Source: Bacillus timonensis (GTDB taxonomy: Bacteria; Bacillota; Bacilli; Bacillales; Bacillaceae_L). From it: a stretch of 64,000 bases of DNA. The stretch is from the NCBI GenBank assembly GCA_020171895.1, contig JAIVAN010000007.1, positions 124,001 through 188,000 on the forward strand, read 5' to 3'. The notes under the pieces are model-generated. The model ran no database searches. It saw nothing but the letters and a program-made list of their open reading frames with translations, and was not told the origin of the DNA. Numbering within the stretch: the first letter of the stretch is position 1; each line of letters opens with the position of its first letter. The position numbers were made by a program, and so were the translations under genes. This document shows positions 1 to 8,929 of the stretch, piece by piece.

Positions 1-524
1 GTCATGACCGGTGGGGGAATAACTTTATCCTCACTAGGCTTTTGTAATTCCTCTAAGCTTGCAATTGAAGCCTCCCTCTCAGCTAGCAAAACCTCAATAG
101 GTGGTGCTGATTCAATTGGCATGTTTGTATAGTTCGTTCCCTCTCCAGCAACAATGATTTCACCGTCATACAAAGAATATCCTGGTAATTCACTCCCTAA
201 GAAGCTTCTAGGATCATCTAAATTAATATTTGTAGTCGACTTAAATATAAGAGACGCATAATTGGGTTCCGAAATTTCTTTAGGCAAGCTTTGTGTAAAA
301 TAATGATTTTCATATCCTAATAGATATACTAGTGATTCACCTGTTAAATTGTTAGCTATATTGTTTATAGATGAAGATGATATACGGTATTTAGGACTTA
401 ATGTCGTCATAATTCCTGTAAGTAGAAAAGTCATCATAAAGCATATAATTAGGAGAATTATTCCTTTTTTAATGCTTGTCCCTTCTACCGTTACCATAAT
501 CCCATGAGAGCGATAGCCTTTCAT
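1..524 (-). CDS. spoIIP: Stage II sporulation protein P, N-terminal part (cut by window edge)
   Basis: The frame is open from an ATG at 522-524 to the window edge, giving the first 174 codons. The start follows a G-rich ribosome binding site (AAGGGGGGAG). The protein begins MKGYRSHGIMVTVEG, has one hydrophobic membrane segment at about residues 20-40, and then an extracytoplasmic region containing LTGESLVYLLGYE, typical of SpoIIP. In this family the C-terminal amidase/endopeptidase domain, which lies outside the window, works with SpoIID and SpoIIM to degrade septal peptidoglycan during engulfment. The neighbouring gpr gene is the usual partner in Bacillus. Identification rests on the N-terminal sequence and synteny. 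Confidence 0.85.
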   Translation of the reverse strand, partial: MKGYRSHGIMVTVEGTSIKKGIILLIICFMMTFLLTGIMTTLSPKYRISSSSINNIANNLTGESLVYLLGYENHYFTQSLPKEISEPNYASLIFKSTTNINLDDPRSFLGSELPGYSLYDGEIIVAGEGTNYTNMPIESAPPIEVLLAEREASIASLEELQKPSEDKVIPPPVM

Positions 525-603
525 AGTCTCCCCCCTTCAAAGCTTGTCTATCATTACATTATGAACAAACTTTGAAGAGTAGAACCTTTAGTAGCAAATT
601 TTT

Positions 604-1731
604 TTAATGTGTATACGCTCCTACATTATCTTGGTCAACACTCCCATGTAATGAAGCATTTAATCCACCAGAAATTACATTAGCCATATCTTCAATAAAT
701 ACATCAACCTCTTTAGGTGTAACCATTAAGTTATGGCCTAATGGAGCTAACACTTCATGAATCAAACGTCTTTTTTCTTCATCCGGTAAATTCCCTACAA
801 TCCCCATGAATGTGTTTCTCTCATTCTCATCAGGTAAATCATCTTCAGTCAATGTTCTTTTTTCGCCAAAAGTTAGACCTGCAGGTGTTAAAGAACGAGA
901 TGGCCTTCCTCCTTCTTTCATTTCTTTACCAAAGTGCTTTAAAATAAAATCAATTGTATCACTCGTGATAGAGACTGCATCAACAACTGTTGGTATTCCA
1001 ATCGCTATTACTGGTATCCCTAATGTTTCTTGGCTTAGCTCTTTACGCTTATTACCGACGCCAGAGCCAGGATGGATTCCAGTATCAGATATTTGTATCG
1101 TGGAGTTTACGCGTTCAATAGATCTTGATGCAAGTGCATCAATAGCAATCACAAAATCAGGTTTTGCTTTTTCAATTACGCCATGAATAATGTCACTCGT
1201 TTCAATACCTGTGATCCCCATTACTCCTGGTGCAATTGCACTTACTGAACGGAAGCCCTCTTGCACATGCTCTGGTTGTAAACTAAATAAATGTCTTGTA
1301 ATCAATAAATTCTCTACTGCAATCGGTCCTAATGCATCTGGAGTCACGTTCCAGTTACCTAGGCCGACAACTAGGCAGCTTGCTTCTTTTGGAATATTTA
1401 ACTTTTTTAAAAACTGACTGAATTCCTTTGCAAATACTTCTTCTACTTTTTGCTGAAGCTCCGTATCTTGTCTTCTTATGCCTTGTGCTTCTAACGTTAA
1501 GTAGTTACCTCGTTTTTTTCCTATTGCATTTGCACCTTCTTCAGTGACTTCTACAGATGAAATTTTAACTCCTTGTTCTTCCCTTTCTTTTATTATTACT
1601 CCTTCTATTTCAGATACGGTTTCACTTCTACCATTATTTCGTTTGTTTCTTTCCTCAACTGCCATTTCTCTAGCCTCGACCGCTAAATCAGTTCGAACAG
1701 AGTAATTTCTTAAATCTAGTGATTCTCCCAA
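604..1731 (-). CDS. gpr: Germination protease (GPR), peptidase family A25
   Basis: The 375-residue product has the length of GPR zymogens. GPR starts degradation of the DNA-protecting small acid-soluble spore proteins when the spore germinates. The N-terminus reads [17 protein letters not shown]; in the Bacillus megaterium enzyme the propeptide ends between Asp and Leu of the same TDLA motif, so residues 1-15 are probably removed here by autoprocessing. The start is TTG at 1729-1731, supported by GGGGAGGTC seven bases upstream. The conserved core includes [16 protein letters not shown] and [11 protein letters not shown]. It lies upstream of spoIIP on the same strand, as in Bacillus subtilis. 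A forespore (sigma-G) promoter is expected but I could not place one confidently. Confidence 0.95.
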   Translation of the reverse strand: MGESLDLRNYSVRTDLAVEAREMAVEERNKRNNGRSETVSEIEGVIIKEREEQGVKISSVEVTEEGANAIGKKRGNYLTLEAQGIRRQDTELQQKVEEVFAKEFSQFLKKLNIPKEASCLVVGLGNWNVTPDALGPIAVENLLITRHLFSLQPEHVQEGFRSVSAIAPGVMGITGIETSDIIHGVIEKAKPDFVIAIDALASRSIERVNSTIQISDTGIHPGSGVGNKRKELSQETLGIPVIAIGIPTVVDAVSITSDTIDFILKHFGKEMKEGGRPSRSLTPAGLTFGEKRTLTEDDLPDENERNTFMGIVGNLPDEEKRRLIHEVLAPLGHNLMVTPKEVDVFIEDMANVISGGLNASLHGSVDQDNVGAYTH

Positions 1732-1912
1732 AGCAAAGACCTCCCCAAAAATTATATAGTTCTATCTTTACCTGTTATATATGCATTCATTCATCATAAG
1801 TCTTTTCCTTCTACATAATAGTATTGCAATCTTCTACATGGTTTGATAGAATATCTTTTGTTCGTATATCAGAATTTGAGTGGAATTCTGACTCAATAAA
1901 ACGTAAAGAAAA

Positions 1913-1940
1913 TTGAAATCATATACATTTTCTTTATCAT
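1913..1940 (+). promoter_or_regulatory. Candidate sigma-A promoter of rpsT
   Basis: TTGAAA at 1913-1918 and TATCAT at 1935-1940 are separated by 16 bases, 41 bases before the rpsT ribosome binding site. The -10 is imperfect, so this is a likely but unproven promoter. Confidence 0.4.
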
Positions 1941-1993
1941 GTACTGAATGATCGAGTTACATCATCTCGATGGTAATTTAGGAGGTGAAAGAT

Positions 1994-2260
1994 ATGCCAA
2001 ATATTAAATCAGCTATTAAACGTGTAAAAACTAGTAACGAGCGTCGTGCGCACAACGCTACAATCAAGTCTGCTATGCGTACTGCAGTTAAAAACTTTGA
2101 AGCTTTAGTTTCAAATAACGATGCAGAAAACGCAAAATCAGCTTTCCTTGTAGCTTCTAGCAAGCTTGACAAAGCAGCACGTAAAGGTCTTATCCATAAA
2201 AACGTAGCTAACCGTCAAAAATCTCGTTTAGCTAAAAAATTAAGTGAAATCACTGCTTAA
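1994..2260 (+). CDS. rpsT: 30S ribosomal protein S20
   Basis: The product of 88 residues, [19 protein letters not shown] onward, is a complete bacterial S20, a basic helical protein that binds 16S rRNA early in small-subunit assembly. The ATG at 1994 is preferred because a perfect GGAGGTG lies at 1981-1987; an in-frame GTG at 1985 overlaps that ribosome binding site and is not a credible start. The gene is on the plus strand between gpr and holA, as in Bacillus subtilis, and is followed at once by a strong terminator, so it is monocistronic. Confidence 0.97.
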   Translation: MPNIKSAIKRVKTSNERRAHNATIKSAMRTAVKNFEALVSNNDAENAKSAFLVASSKLDKAARKGLIHKNVANRQKSRLAKKLSEITA

Positions 2261-2270
2261 TTTCTTCCCA

Positions 2271-2317
2271 AAGCCTAGATTGTTAAACATTTCATGTTTG
2301 ACAATCTAGGCTTTTTT
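2271..2317 (+). terminator. Rho-independent terminator of rpsT
   Basis: AGCCTAGATTGT and ACAATCTAGGCT form a long stem that is followed by TTTTTT. It begins 11 bases after the rpsT stop. Confidence 0.9.
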
Positions 2318-2380
2318 CTCTCTAAAAATAAAAAACAACGTTCGCCGGAAAACAAGTCGAGTAATGCAGATTTTCAGACC

Positions 2381-2412
2381 ATAAAAAAAACAACTCAAAA
2401 GGAGTTGTTTTA
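2381..2412 (-). terminator. Rho-independent terminator of holA
   Basis: On the minus strand AACAACTC and GAGTTGTT form a stem around TTTT, followed by a run of eight T. The 5' arm overlaps the holA stop codon. Confidence 0.8.
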
Positions 2413-3426
2413 ATTTGCCAATTTCATTAAGAATAATTCGAGGATAAGTTGTTTATCCATTTTTCCATTTTTCATATCAAAATCTGCCTCTGCTAATTGT
2501 TCTATAATATTGGTTAATTCTTTTGATGAAAACATTTTAGCTTGTCCCGCTGCCAATTTCACTCGAAAAGGATGCACCTTAAGTGTAGTTGCAATCTGCT
2601 GTTGACCATACCCTTTTTGCGATAGCTCTTTAACCCCGTAAATCAATCTAAATTGTGAAGCAAGTAGAGATAGGATTTTTATTGGCTCTTCATTTTGATT
2701 TAATAAATCATAGAAAATTCGAAGCGCTTCTGAAAGCTTTCGGTTAACTGCGTGCTCTATTAATTCAAAGATATTCTGTTCCAAAGACCTCGCTACAAGC
2801 AGCCTAACAACTTCTTCATCAATCTCTCCATACTGTCCAACATATAGAGAAAGTTTATCTACTTCGTTCGTAATAACCATTAAGTTAGACCCTGTAAGCT
2901 GTAGTAATTTTTGAACAGCGGCATTACTTATAGTTACTTGGTTAATCGTGGTTCTTTCATTAATCCATAACCTTAAATCACTGTCAGATAGTGAGTTTGT
3001 TTCAACTGTTTCAGCTTCTTTTTTTAAAAGCTTTGTAATTTTTTTTCGTTCATCAAGCTTTTCATAAGGTGCAATTATTATAAAGTGGGAATAGGGGGAT
3101 GGCGCCTTTATGTATTCTTCTAATTTTTGTATATTATGTTCAACTTTTTCTTTCCCTTTTTCAGCCGTCAAAAAATATGGGTTTTTTACAATAATAACCC
3201 TTTTCTCACCCATAAAAGGTAACGTCTCTGCATCCTCAAGAGCAACTTCAATAGCAGTTTCTTCTAAGTCGTATTGAGATAGATTAAAGTCTCTTTCTTC
3301 TTCGGGTAAAATCCCATTTACTATTAATTCTTTTGTTTCATTTATTAAAAAGTTTTCTGTTCCGTATAATAAATAAATAGATGAAAATTCTTTTTTCTTA
3401 ATTTTTTTCCAAACGTTTACATTCAT
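2410..3426 (-). CDS. holA: DNA polymerase III delta subunit (clamp loader)
   Basis: The 338-residue protein begins MNVNVWKKIKKKEFSSIYLLYG and matches HolA/YqeN in length and pattern, including TETENFLINETKEL-like and LTGSNLMVITNEVDKL segments. The delta subunit opens the beta sliding clamp during replication. The frame stays open upstream to 3624, but ATG at 3424-3426 is chosen because AGGAGA lies just before it and the upstream extension is not family-like. It stands downstream of comEC, separated by the divergent small gene yqzM, the same arrangement as in Bacillus subtilis. Confidence 0.93.
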   Translation of the reverse strand: MNVNVWKKIKKKEFSSIYLLYGTENFLINETKELIVNGILPEEERDFNLSQYDLEETAIEVALEDAETLPFMGEKRVIIVKNPYFLTAEKGKEKVEHNIQKLEEYIKAPSPYSHFIIIAPYEKLDERKKITKLLKKEAETVETNSLSDSDLRLWINERTTINQVTISNAAVQKLLQLTGSNLMVITNEVDKLSLYVGQYGEIDEEVVRLLVARSLEQNIFELIEHAVNRKLSEALRIFYDLLNQNEEPIKILSLLASQFRLIYGVKELSQKGYGQQQIATTLKVHPFRVKLAAGQAKMFSSKELTNIIEQLAEADFDMKNGKMDKQLILELFLMKLAN

Positions 3427-3545
3427 ATTTTCTCTCCTACTTAGATTAAGACGCTTTTTTCTTCGTATATGGAACCTTAACAATGTTCTAATCGTAAAAT
3501 GTAATTCATTTTTTTTCAAGCAAAAGAGGATAATATATAATAAAA

Positions 3546-3579
3546 GGGAACTGACCCACCTTGATATGGTCAATTCCCC
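3546..3579 (-). terminator. Possible terminator or leader hairpin upstream of holA
   Basis: GGGAACTGACC and GGTCAATTCCC form a stem with one wobble. On the minus strand it is followed by TTTTATTATATA, which suits a terminator for minus-strand transcripts entering from comEC. Otherwise the 349-base gap between holA and yqzM shows no clear feature. Confidence 0.45.
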
Positions 3580-3775
3580 ATCTATGATAAACGTTAATTT
3601 GTAAGCCCTAGGTAACTTACGCATTAACGATATTCCTTACCGTACTATTATTGTTTCCTCATTTTTTTGTACTATTTGTGACACTTGTTGTCAGTATAGG
3701 AAATTCATCAACGATGAAATCTAGATTTTTTTCTAAGTTTGTCTTATACTATAAAATGTAATAGGAGGGGTATCA

Positions 3776-3910
3776 GTGAACGAATTTGAAAAGAATGTTC
3801 AAAGCAACCGTAATGATGCTGTTGACTCTGGTGTAGGTTTTGTCGTATCATTTGGCTTTTTTGCTACAATGTTTGTCATTGCAACAGCGATTCACCTTTT
3901 AGGATCTTAA
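3776..3910 (+). CDS. yqzM: YqzM family small membrane protein
   Basis: This 44-codon gene has a GTG start preceded by AGGAGGGG. The product, MNEFEKNVQSNRNDAVDSGV followed by a hydrophobic segment and ending HLLGS, matches the YqzM family and its known place between holA (yqeN) and comEC. It has a charged N-terminus of about 17 residues and one membrane span. Its function is not known. It is transcribed opposite to its neighbours and has its own terminator. Confidence 0.85.
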   Translation: MNEFEKNVQSNRNDAVDSGVGFVVSFGFFATMFVIATAIHLLGS

Positions 3911-3934
3911 TTATTGCAACACTTGTCACACATA

Positions 3935-3964
3935 GAGACTGCACACATAGCAGTCTCTTTTTAT
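3935..3964 (+). terminator. Terminator of yqzM
   Basis: AGAGACTGC and GCAGTCTCT form a perfect stem around ACACATA, followed by TTTTTATTT. Confidence 0.88.
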
Positions 3965-4022
3965 TTACTTCGGTTTCGTTGATTTCACTAGCGACTTTTA
4001 GAATAAGTAAGTATACTTTACT

Positions 4023-6329
4023 TTATGGAAGTTCCCACTTAAAGGTTCCTACCTCATCATTAAAAATGTATTGAACAGCCCCTAGTTGGTCAGTACGTAG
4101 TACATGAATTTCATTTACTTGCAATCGGTTTATTACTTCATTATGAGGATGTCCAAATCGGTTGTTAAGCCCAGTTGAAATAATTGCAACTTTAGGATTT
4201 AGAGCATTTAAAAATGAAATGGATGTAGAAGTTTTACTACCGTGATGTCCCACTTTTAGTACATCAATTAGTTGCAGTTTCTTATTAATCAGTAAAAACC
4301 TTTCACCTTCTTCTTCTAAATCTCCAGTAAATAACCACCTTAACCTACCTAGTTCTGCTTGTATAACGATAGATCGATTATTTTTTGATCCAAACATAGT
4401 ATTTGTAGGTGAAATAACTTCAAAAAACTCATCTTTATTTCCCCATTTCATTCCAGCTAGCCCCTTTTTTAATGAAATCCCTTTTTCAAGAATAAAATTT
4501 TGAAGTTCTATGCTAAATTGATCGACGGGTACTTTAGGTATGATTACTTCTTCCACATTTAAAGATTCAATTATGTATTTTGCTCCGCCAATATGATCCA
4601 CATCACCATGTGTGAGGATTAATTTATTTATTTTTTTGATTCCCTTCGATTTGAGATAAGGTGTAATAACCCTTTCTCCTACTTCATAAAAATTTTGTCG
4701 TTGTTTCCACATCTCTTTTTGAAAAACAACTGAGCCTCCTGTATCAATAATGTATACTCCTCTCCGTTTGGGAAGTTCTATAACTATGCTATCTCCTTGT
4801 CCAACATCCAGAAAAGTAACATACCCTTGCCTTTGCACATAAGGAGAAAAATAATGAACAATAAAAACACATATAAACAAACACAAAGCTAGATGGAGTC
4901 TTTTTTTCTCACTCTTTTTTTCCCAACTAACAAGTACAAATAGAATTGAACTTACATACAGGACTAGCATGAGAACAGAGGGTTTTCCTAGTGTTACTTG
5001 AAACAACTGTAACTTGGATACCCAAAGCGCTAACGTATCCAACAACGTTATTACCTTTTGTAAAGGGAAAGTAAGAATAATGGAAAGTGAGGGAAATAGT
5101 AGCAGAACAAAAAAACTAACAATACAGTACGGTAAAATCACAATTGAATAAATTGGAACATATATCATGTTTAATAATACACTTAAAACGTTAAATTCAT
5201 AAAAATAGAACAAGATAATCGGAAGCGAACTAATTTGTGCAGTAAAACTAACTTTAAGAATTTCTTTCCACATGTTTGTCTTACTTTTAAAAATGCTAGT
5301 AGATAATAAAAGTGAAGCTGCGACAGTGAAGGATAATTGAAATCCTATCGAAAAGATATAGGAGGGATTTACTACTAGGAGAAAAAGACAAACGATTGAT
5401 AGTATGTCTATTGGAGGAAGTGAAAGCTTAGATTTTTGCAGAATGATAAAGATCATGGCCATAAATGAGGCTCTTACAACCGAAGGGGATACTCCAGTTA
5501 GCACAATATATATTGGCAGGAAAATAATAAGTAATAGTGTTGATCGTTCTTTAGTAAACCCAATACGAATGAGTAAAAAATAAAACATACCACAAATGAA
5601 TCCTACATGAAGACCTGATATGGCTAGAATATGGATAACACCTAGCTTTTGATATGCATTTAGTATTTCACTATCTATTTCCCTCTTATCTCCAAAAATG
5701 AGAGCTTGAACAGTCCCATTTATTGATTCAGGGAAATATTGTTGAATATATTTTATTCCCTGGACTCTAAAGTTTAAGGTGAAATAGTATAGGTTAAAGT
5801 TATCTTCTTTGCATTGGATTGTTTTTAATTTTTTTATTTCCAATAACCAGTGAATTTTCTTATGAAATAAAAATCTTTGATAATCGAATCCATTGGGATT
5901 TCTTGCCGAATTTGGTTTAACAAGTGTTCCTTGGAACGTACACGTCATTCCTGGTTTCAACTGTGCTAATTGATGCTTCTCAACCAAACTGGGGATCGTA
6001 TAGTAAATGACTACCTTTTCTCCATGAGCTAACTTTAATGTACTAGATAGTCTATCTCCATCAATATGGACTTCTTCATTTAATACACCGCGAAAATATT
6101 GTTGACTTTCATCTATGTGTGAGACATTTCTTTCGTTGAACCAAACTGTATATTGGAGAAAGAATGCAAATATGCAGAGGTTGATAACCACCACTTTCTT
6201 CTCACATCGCCAAAAAATAAAGATGAAATAAGATAATACGAATAATATGATTATTTTTCCCTGGAGGAAATGGGACATGCTAATCCCCATTAATGCAGAT
6301 AGTAAACTAAATAATTGCTTACCTTTCAT
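4023..6329 (-). CDS. comEC: ComEC/Rec2 DNA uptake channel protein
   Basis: ComEC forms the membrane channel that carries single-stranded transforming DNA into the cell. The 768-residue product has the full family layout: N-terminal membrane segments and a DUF4131-type extracellular domain to about residue 190, the multi-span Competence domain at about 200-470 (including HILAISGLHVGFICG), and from about 500 a metallo-beta-lactamase domain with FLDVGQGDS and LTHGDVDHIGG. The latter motif suits the proposed nuclease activity. The ATG follows GAGGAGG. Unlike in Bacillus subtilis, about 330 bases holding repeat A separate it from comEB, so its co-expression with comEA-comEB may be altered. Confidence 0.97.
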   Translation of the reverse strand: MKGKQLFSLLSALMGISMSHFLQGKIIILFVLSYFIFIFWRCEKKVVVINLCIFAFFLQYTVWFNERNVSHIDESQQYFRGVLNEEVHIDGDRLSSTLKLAHGEKVVIYYTIPSLVEKHQLAQLKPGMTCTFQGTLVKPNSARNPNGFDYQRFLFHKKIHWLLEIKKLKTIQCKEDNFNLYYFTLNFRVQGIKYIQQYFPESINGTVQALIFGDKREIDSEILNAYQKLGVIHILAISGLHVGFICGMFYFLLIRIGFTKERSTLLLIIFLPIYIVLTGVSPSVVRASFMAMIFIILQKSKLSLPPIDILSIVCLFLLVVNPSYIFSIGFQLSFTVAASLLLSTSIFKSKTNMWKEILKVSFTAQISSLPIILFYFYEFNVLSVLLNMIYVPIYSIVILPYCIVSFFVLLLFPSLSIILTFPLQKVITLLDTLALWVSKLQLFQVTLGKPSVLMLVLYVSSILFVLVSWEKKSEKKRLHLALCLFICVFIVHYFSPYVQRQGYVTFLDVGQGDSIVIELPKRRGVYIIDTGGSVVFQKEMWKQRQNFYEVGERVITPYLKSKGIKKINKLILTHGDVDHIGGAKYIIESLNVEEVIIPKVPVDQFSIELQNFILEKGISLKKGLAGMKWGNKDEFFEVISPTNTMFGSKNNRSIVIQAELGRLRWLFTGDLEEEGERFLLINKKLQLIDVLKVGHHGSKTSTSISFLNALNPKVAIISTGLNNRFGHPHNEVINRLQVNEIHVLRTDQLGAVQYIFNDEVGTFKWELP

Positions 6330-6359
6330 ATAGCCTCCTCTACAATTTATTATGGATTC

Positions 6360-6626
6360 TACACTGAAAATACCACGCTATATAAGGTGTGTTAACCTTC
6401 GTTGCAGGAACCTCGCTTTCCGCGGGGCGCTCCTAGAGCCTCCTCGGCTTCGCCTGTGGGGTCTCCAGTCCAGCGCATCTCCCGCAGGAGTCTCGGTCCT
6501 TCCACTTCGGTTAACACGTCTGAAATACTTCGATTCAACACTCGATGATGCACAAAAGAAACAATTACACATTTCAATCATCATGGTGCAATTCTTAAAT
6601 TGCATGGTAGTCTACCCTGAAAATAC
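6360..6626 (+). repeat. Structured intergenic repeat, copy A (within comE operon)
   Basis: This is the first of four related copies. It is bounded by near-identical direct repeats TACACTGAAAATAC (6360-6373) and TACCCTGAAAATAC (6613-6626). The core is closed by a perfect inverted repeat GTGTTAACC (6389-6397) and GGTTAACAC (6509-6517). Inside are GC-rich hairpin segments, including GCGGG pairing with CCCGC and GCGCT pairing with AGCGC. A second module near the right end carries the hairpin TGCAATT-CTTA-AATTGCA (6588-6603). GC content is far above the flanks. Weak reading frames inside it recur in the other copies only because the DNA is repeated, and are not taken as genes. I do not know a name for it. 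Confidence 0.85.
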
Positions 6627-6661
6627 AATTTTTCACACTTAACTTAAGGTGTTACTAGTAA

Positions 6662-7231
6662 TTAGACATAGGTTGTGAATAATTTATTTGCTTGCTCCTG
6701 TAAAGTACGAATCGTTTGTTCATCTGCACCTTGCTTATCTAATACAGCAAGGATTTTAGCGATATATTCCATTTTTTCCTTTGTCTTTAAGTCAATTATC
6801 ATTTCATCTAATTCAACATGTTCAACGACGACGCCTGCTTTTTCAAACAACTCTATCGCATATGGATGATTTTTATAACTTTTTGCATAATAAACCGCCT
6901 TAATACCACTTTGAATAATTGATTTACAACATTGTAAACACGGAAAATGAGTTACGTAAATTTCAGCACCTTCTGTAGGTACACCAAACTTCGCACACTG
7001 TAATAATGCATTCATTTCAGCGTGGATCGTACGAACACAGTGATTATCAATGACATAGCATCCATCGTCTATACAATGCGTTCCACCTGCTATAGAACCA
7101 TTGTATCCACCCGCAATTATTCGTTTATCTCTTACAATTGTTGCTCCTACAGCCAACCTTGTACAAGTACTCCTTAAAGCTAATAAATGACTTTGCGCCA
7201 TAAAATATTGGTCCCAAGATATTCGATTCAT
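6662..7231 (-). CDS. comEB: ComE operon protein 2, dCMP deaminase family
   Basis: The 189-residue protein carries the zinc-binding cytidine/deoxycytidylate deaminase motif, HAEMNALLQ (catalytic His and Glu) followed by PCLQCC (two zinc cysteines). In this family dCMP is deaminated to dUMP for dTMP synthesis. It is the second gene of the comE operon; in Bacillus subtilis comEB is dispensable for transformation although it lies between comEA and comEC. The ATG follows GGTGGGG. It is separated from comEA by 64 bases. Confidence 0.95.
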   Translation of the reverse strand: MNRISWDQYFMAQSHLLALRSTCTRLAVGATIVRDKRIIAGGYNGSIAGGTHCIDDGCYVIDNHCVRTIHAEMNALLQCAKFGVPTEGAEIYVTHFPCLQCCKSIIQSGIKAVYYAKSYKNHPYAIELFEKAGVVVEHVELDEMIIDLKTKEKMEYIAKILAVLDKQGADEQTIRTLQEQANKLFTTYV

Positions 7232-7295
7232 CTTCCCCCACCATCCTTATCATGATTAACTTAAAAATTATCTTATCGGAGTTTTAATGAATTCG

Positions 7296-7904
7296 TCAAT
7301 GACTGACAAGATTTTTAATTTTCTCAAACGACTTTTGTCCGATTCCACTAACTAACATCAATTCTTCTATTGTTTTAAAACGTCCATTCTCTTCACGATA
7401 CGCTATGATAGCAGCAGCCTTAGACGGACCAATTCCAGGCAATTGTTGTAAATCTTCCAATGTAGCTTTATTAATATTTATTTTTTTATCTTTTTCATTG
7501 TAGTCCGTCAAAAATTCACTTTCTTCTTCTCCAACATAAGGAACGTAAAGCACCATTTCATCTTCAAGAATGGCTGCTAAATTAACTTTTAGCTGATCTG
7601 CATTATCTAAAAAGCCTCCCACCATCTTAATTACTTCACTTACTCTAGTACCTTCTTCCACTTCAATTACTCCTGGATTTACTACTGCACCTTTAATATC
7701 AACCACAATCATGGAGGGGGTCTTTTCAAACGCTTGTCTTGAATCTTGTTCAACCTCTTGCTCAATAGTGCTTATATCTAGAAAAGCATTATCCTTAATT
7801 TTATTTTCATTAGGTTCAATTTGAACGAAAATCAGAAAAACGATGACGATCATTAACACCGTGATAATCCAATTTTCCCTTGCTAATTTTAAAAATTTAT
7901 CCAC
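7296..7904 (-). CDS. comEA: ComEA DNA-binding receptor for transformation
   Basis: ComEA is a membrane-anchored protein that binds exogenous double-stranded DNA at the cell surface. The predicted 202-residue product has a membrane anchor at about residues 13-30, an SLBB-type domain with GAVVNPGVIEVEEGTRVSEV, and C-terminal tandem helix-hairpin-helix motifs (INKATLEDLQQLPGIGPSKA and LMLVSGIGQKSFEKI) that bind DNA. I chose the GTG at 7902-7904 because GAGGT lies seven bases upstream and the length fits the family; the frame is open to an ATG at 7949 without a good ribosome binding site. It is divergent from comER, as in Bacillus subtilis. Confidence 0.93.
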   Translation of the reverse strand: MDKFLKLARENWIITVLMIVIVFLIFVQIEPNENKIKDNAFLDISTIEQEVEQDSRQAFEKTPSMIVVDIKGAVVNPGVIEVEEGTRVSEVIKMVGGFLDNADQLKVNLAAILEDEMVLYVPYVGEEESEFLTDYNEKDKKININKATLEDLQQLPGIGPSKAAAIIAYREENGRFKTIEELMLVSGIGQKSFEKIKNLVSH

Positions 7905-8011
7905 TTTAGATACCTCTTTTCCTACATTTTTCTTTCTATTAGTCATCATAAATCACGAAGGAAACACATATCGTTTAGGAGAGAGAATGTAAGTGAAGGA
8001 GGGGACAAAAC

Positions 8012-8839
8012 TTGAACGTCGGGATTATCGGAACAGGAAATATGGGGAGAATTTTAATAGAAGCTTTTGTTGAATCGGTTGCAGTTCCACCTTCAAAAAT
8101 CACCATTACAAATCGAACAAAAGCAAAGGCTGAAAATATCAAACAGAATTATCCAGATATTAAGGTGGTTTCTTCTTCAGATGAAGTTGTTTCTATATCT
8201 GACGTCATCTTCATTTGTGTCAAACCTCTACAAATTTATCCTTTACTAAAACAATTATCACCACACTTGACGAAGAACAAATGTATTGTTTCCATTACAA
8301 GTCCAGTTTCTGTTAAACAGATTGAATCGATTATACCCTGCCAAGTAGCGAGGGTAATACCGAGTATTACAAATCGAGCATTATCAGGAATTTCACTTCT
8401 AACGTACGGTCAAAGTTGTAGCCTGTATTATAAAGAATACTTAAACACAGTTTTCAAACAGATTTCAGAGCCTGTTTTAATTGAAGATGATGTCACAAGG
8501 GTGGCTTCAGATATCGTAAGTTGTGGTCCTGCTTTTTTTAGTTATTTATTACAGCGATTTGTTCAAGCAGCAGTAAAAGAAACTAGAATTACAGAGGAAC
8601 AAGCAACGATTCTTGCAAGTGGGATGATTATTGGCATGGGGAAGTTGTTAGAAAAGAATATTTATACTTTACCAAGCCTTCAAGCAAAAGTTTGTGTAAA
8701 GGGTGGGGTTACTGGAGAGGGAATTAAAGTTCTTGAGAGTGAGCTTGGAGATTTATTTGAGCATGTGTTTCAGAGTACTCATGAGAAGTTTTTTGAGGAT
8801 ATTGAAAAAGTAAATGAGCAGTTTGGGATTAAGAAATAA
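8012..8839 (+). CDS. comER: ComER, pyrroline-5-carboxylate reductase-like protein
   Basis: The 275-residue product starts MNVGIIGTGNMGRILIEAF, a Rossmann nucleotide-binding signature, and ends with the P5C-reductase dimerization region (VCVKGGVTGEGIKVLE). The start is TTG after GGAGGGG. It is divergent from the comEA operon, the diagnostic position of comER. ComER resembles ProC, but in Bacillus it has been linked to sporulation and biofilm regulation rather than to proline synthesis; its substrate is unresolved. Confidence 0.9.
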   Translation: MNVGIIGTGNMGRILIEAFVESVAVPPSKITITNRTKAKAENIKQNYPDIKVVSSSDEVVSISDVIFICVKPLQIYPLLKQLSPHLTKNKCIVSITSPVSVKQIESIIPCQVARVIPSITNRALSGISLLTYGQSCSLYYKEYLNTVFKQISEPVLIEDDVTRVASDIVSCGPAFFSYLLQRFVQAAVKETRITEEQATILASGMIIGMGKLLEKNIYTLPSLQAKVCVKGGVTGEGIKVLESELGDLFEHVFQSTHEKFFEDIEKVNEQFGIKK

Positions 8840-8892
8840 TTTCAGTATCTATATTCTATTATAAATGTTGAATTCCTTCTACATTTTTAAAG

Positions 8893-8922
8893 AAAAAGGG
8901 CAGATTTTTTCTGCCTTTTTCA
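8893..8922 (+). terminator. Terminator of comER
   Basis: AAAAAGGGCAG and CTGCCTTTTT pair around a T-rich loop. It lies immediately before repeat B. Confidence 0.8.
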
Positions 8923-8929
8923 TTTTAGC

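Noticed and set aside
806-1417. Plus-strand frames of 126 and 75 codons opposite gpr
   Set aside because: They are antisense to a full-length, well conserved gpr frame and show no family resemblance or ribosome binding site.
6352-6642. Open reading frames of 60-96 codons on both strands within repeat A, and similar ones at 8865-9175 and 24656-24970
   Set aside because: Their similarity to each other comes from the repeated DNA. They lack ribosome binding sites, occupy different frames in different copies, and are interrupted by copy-to-copy differences.
7905-7949. Longer ComEA starting at ATG 7949
   Set aside because: The GTG at 7902-7904 has GAGGT at proper spacing and gives the usual family length; the extension is a charged stretch without a ribosome binding site.
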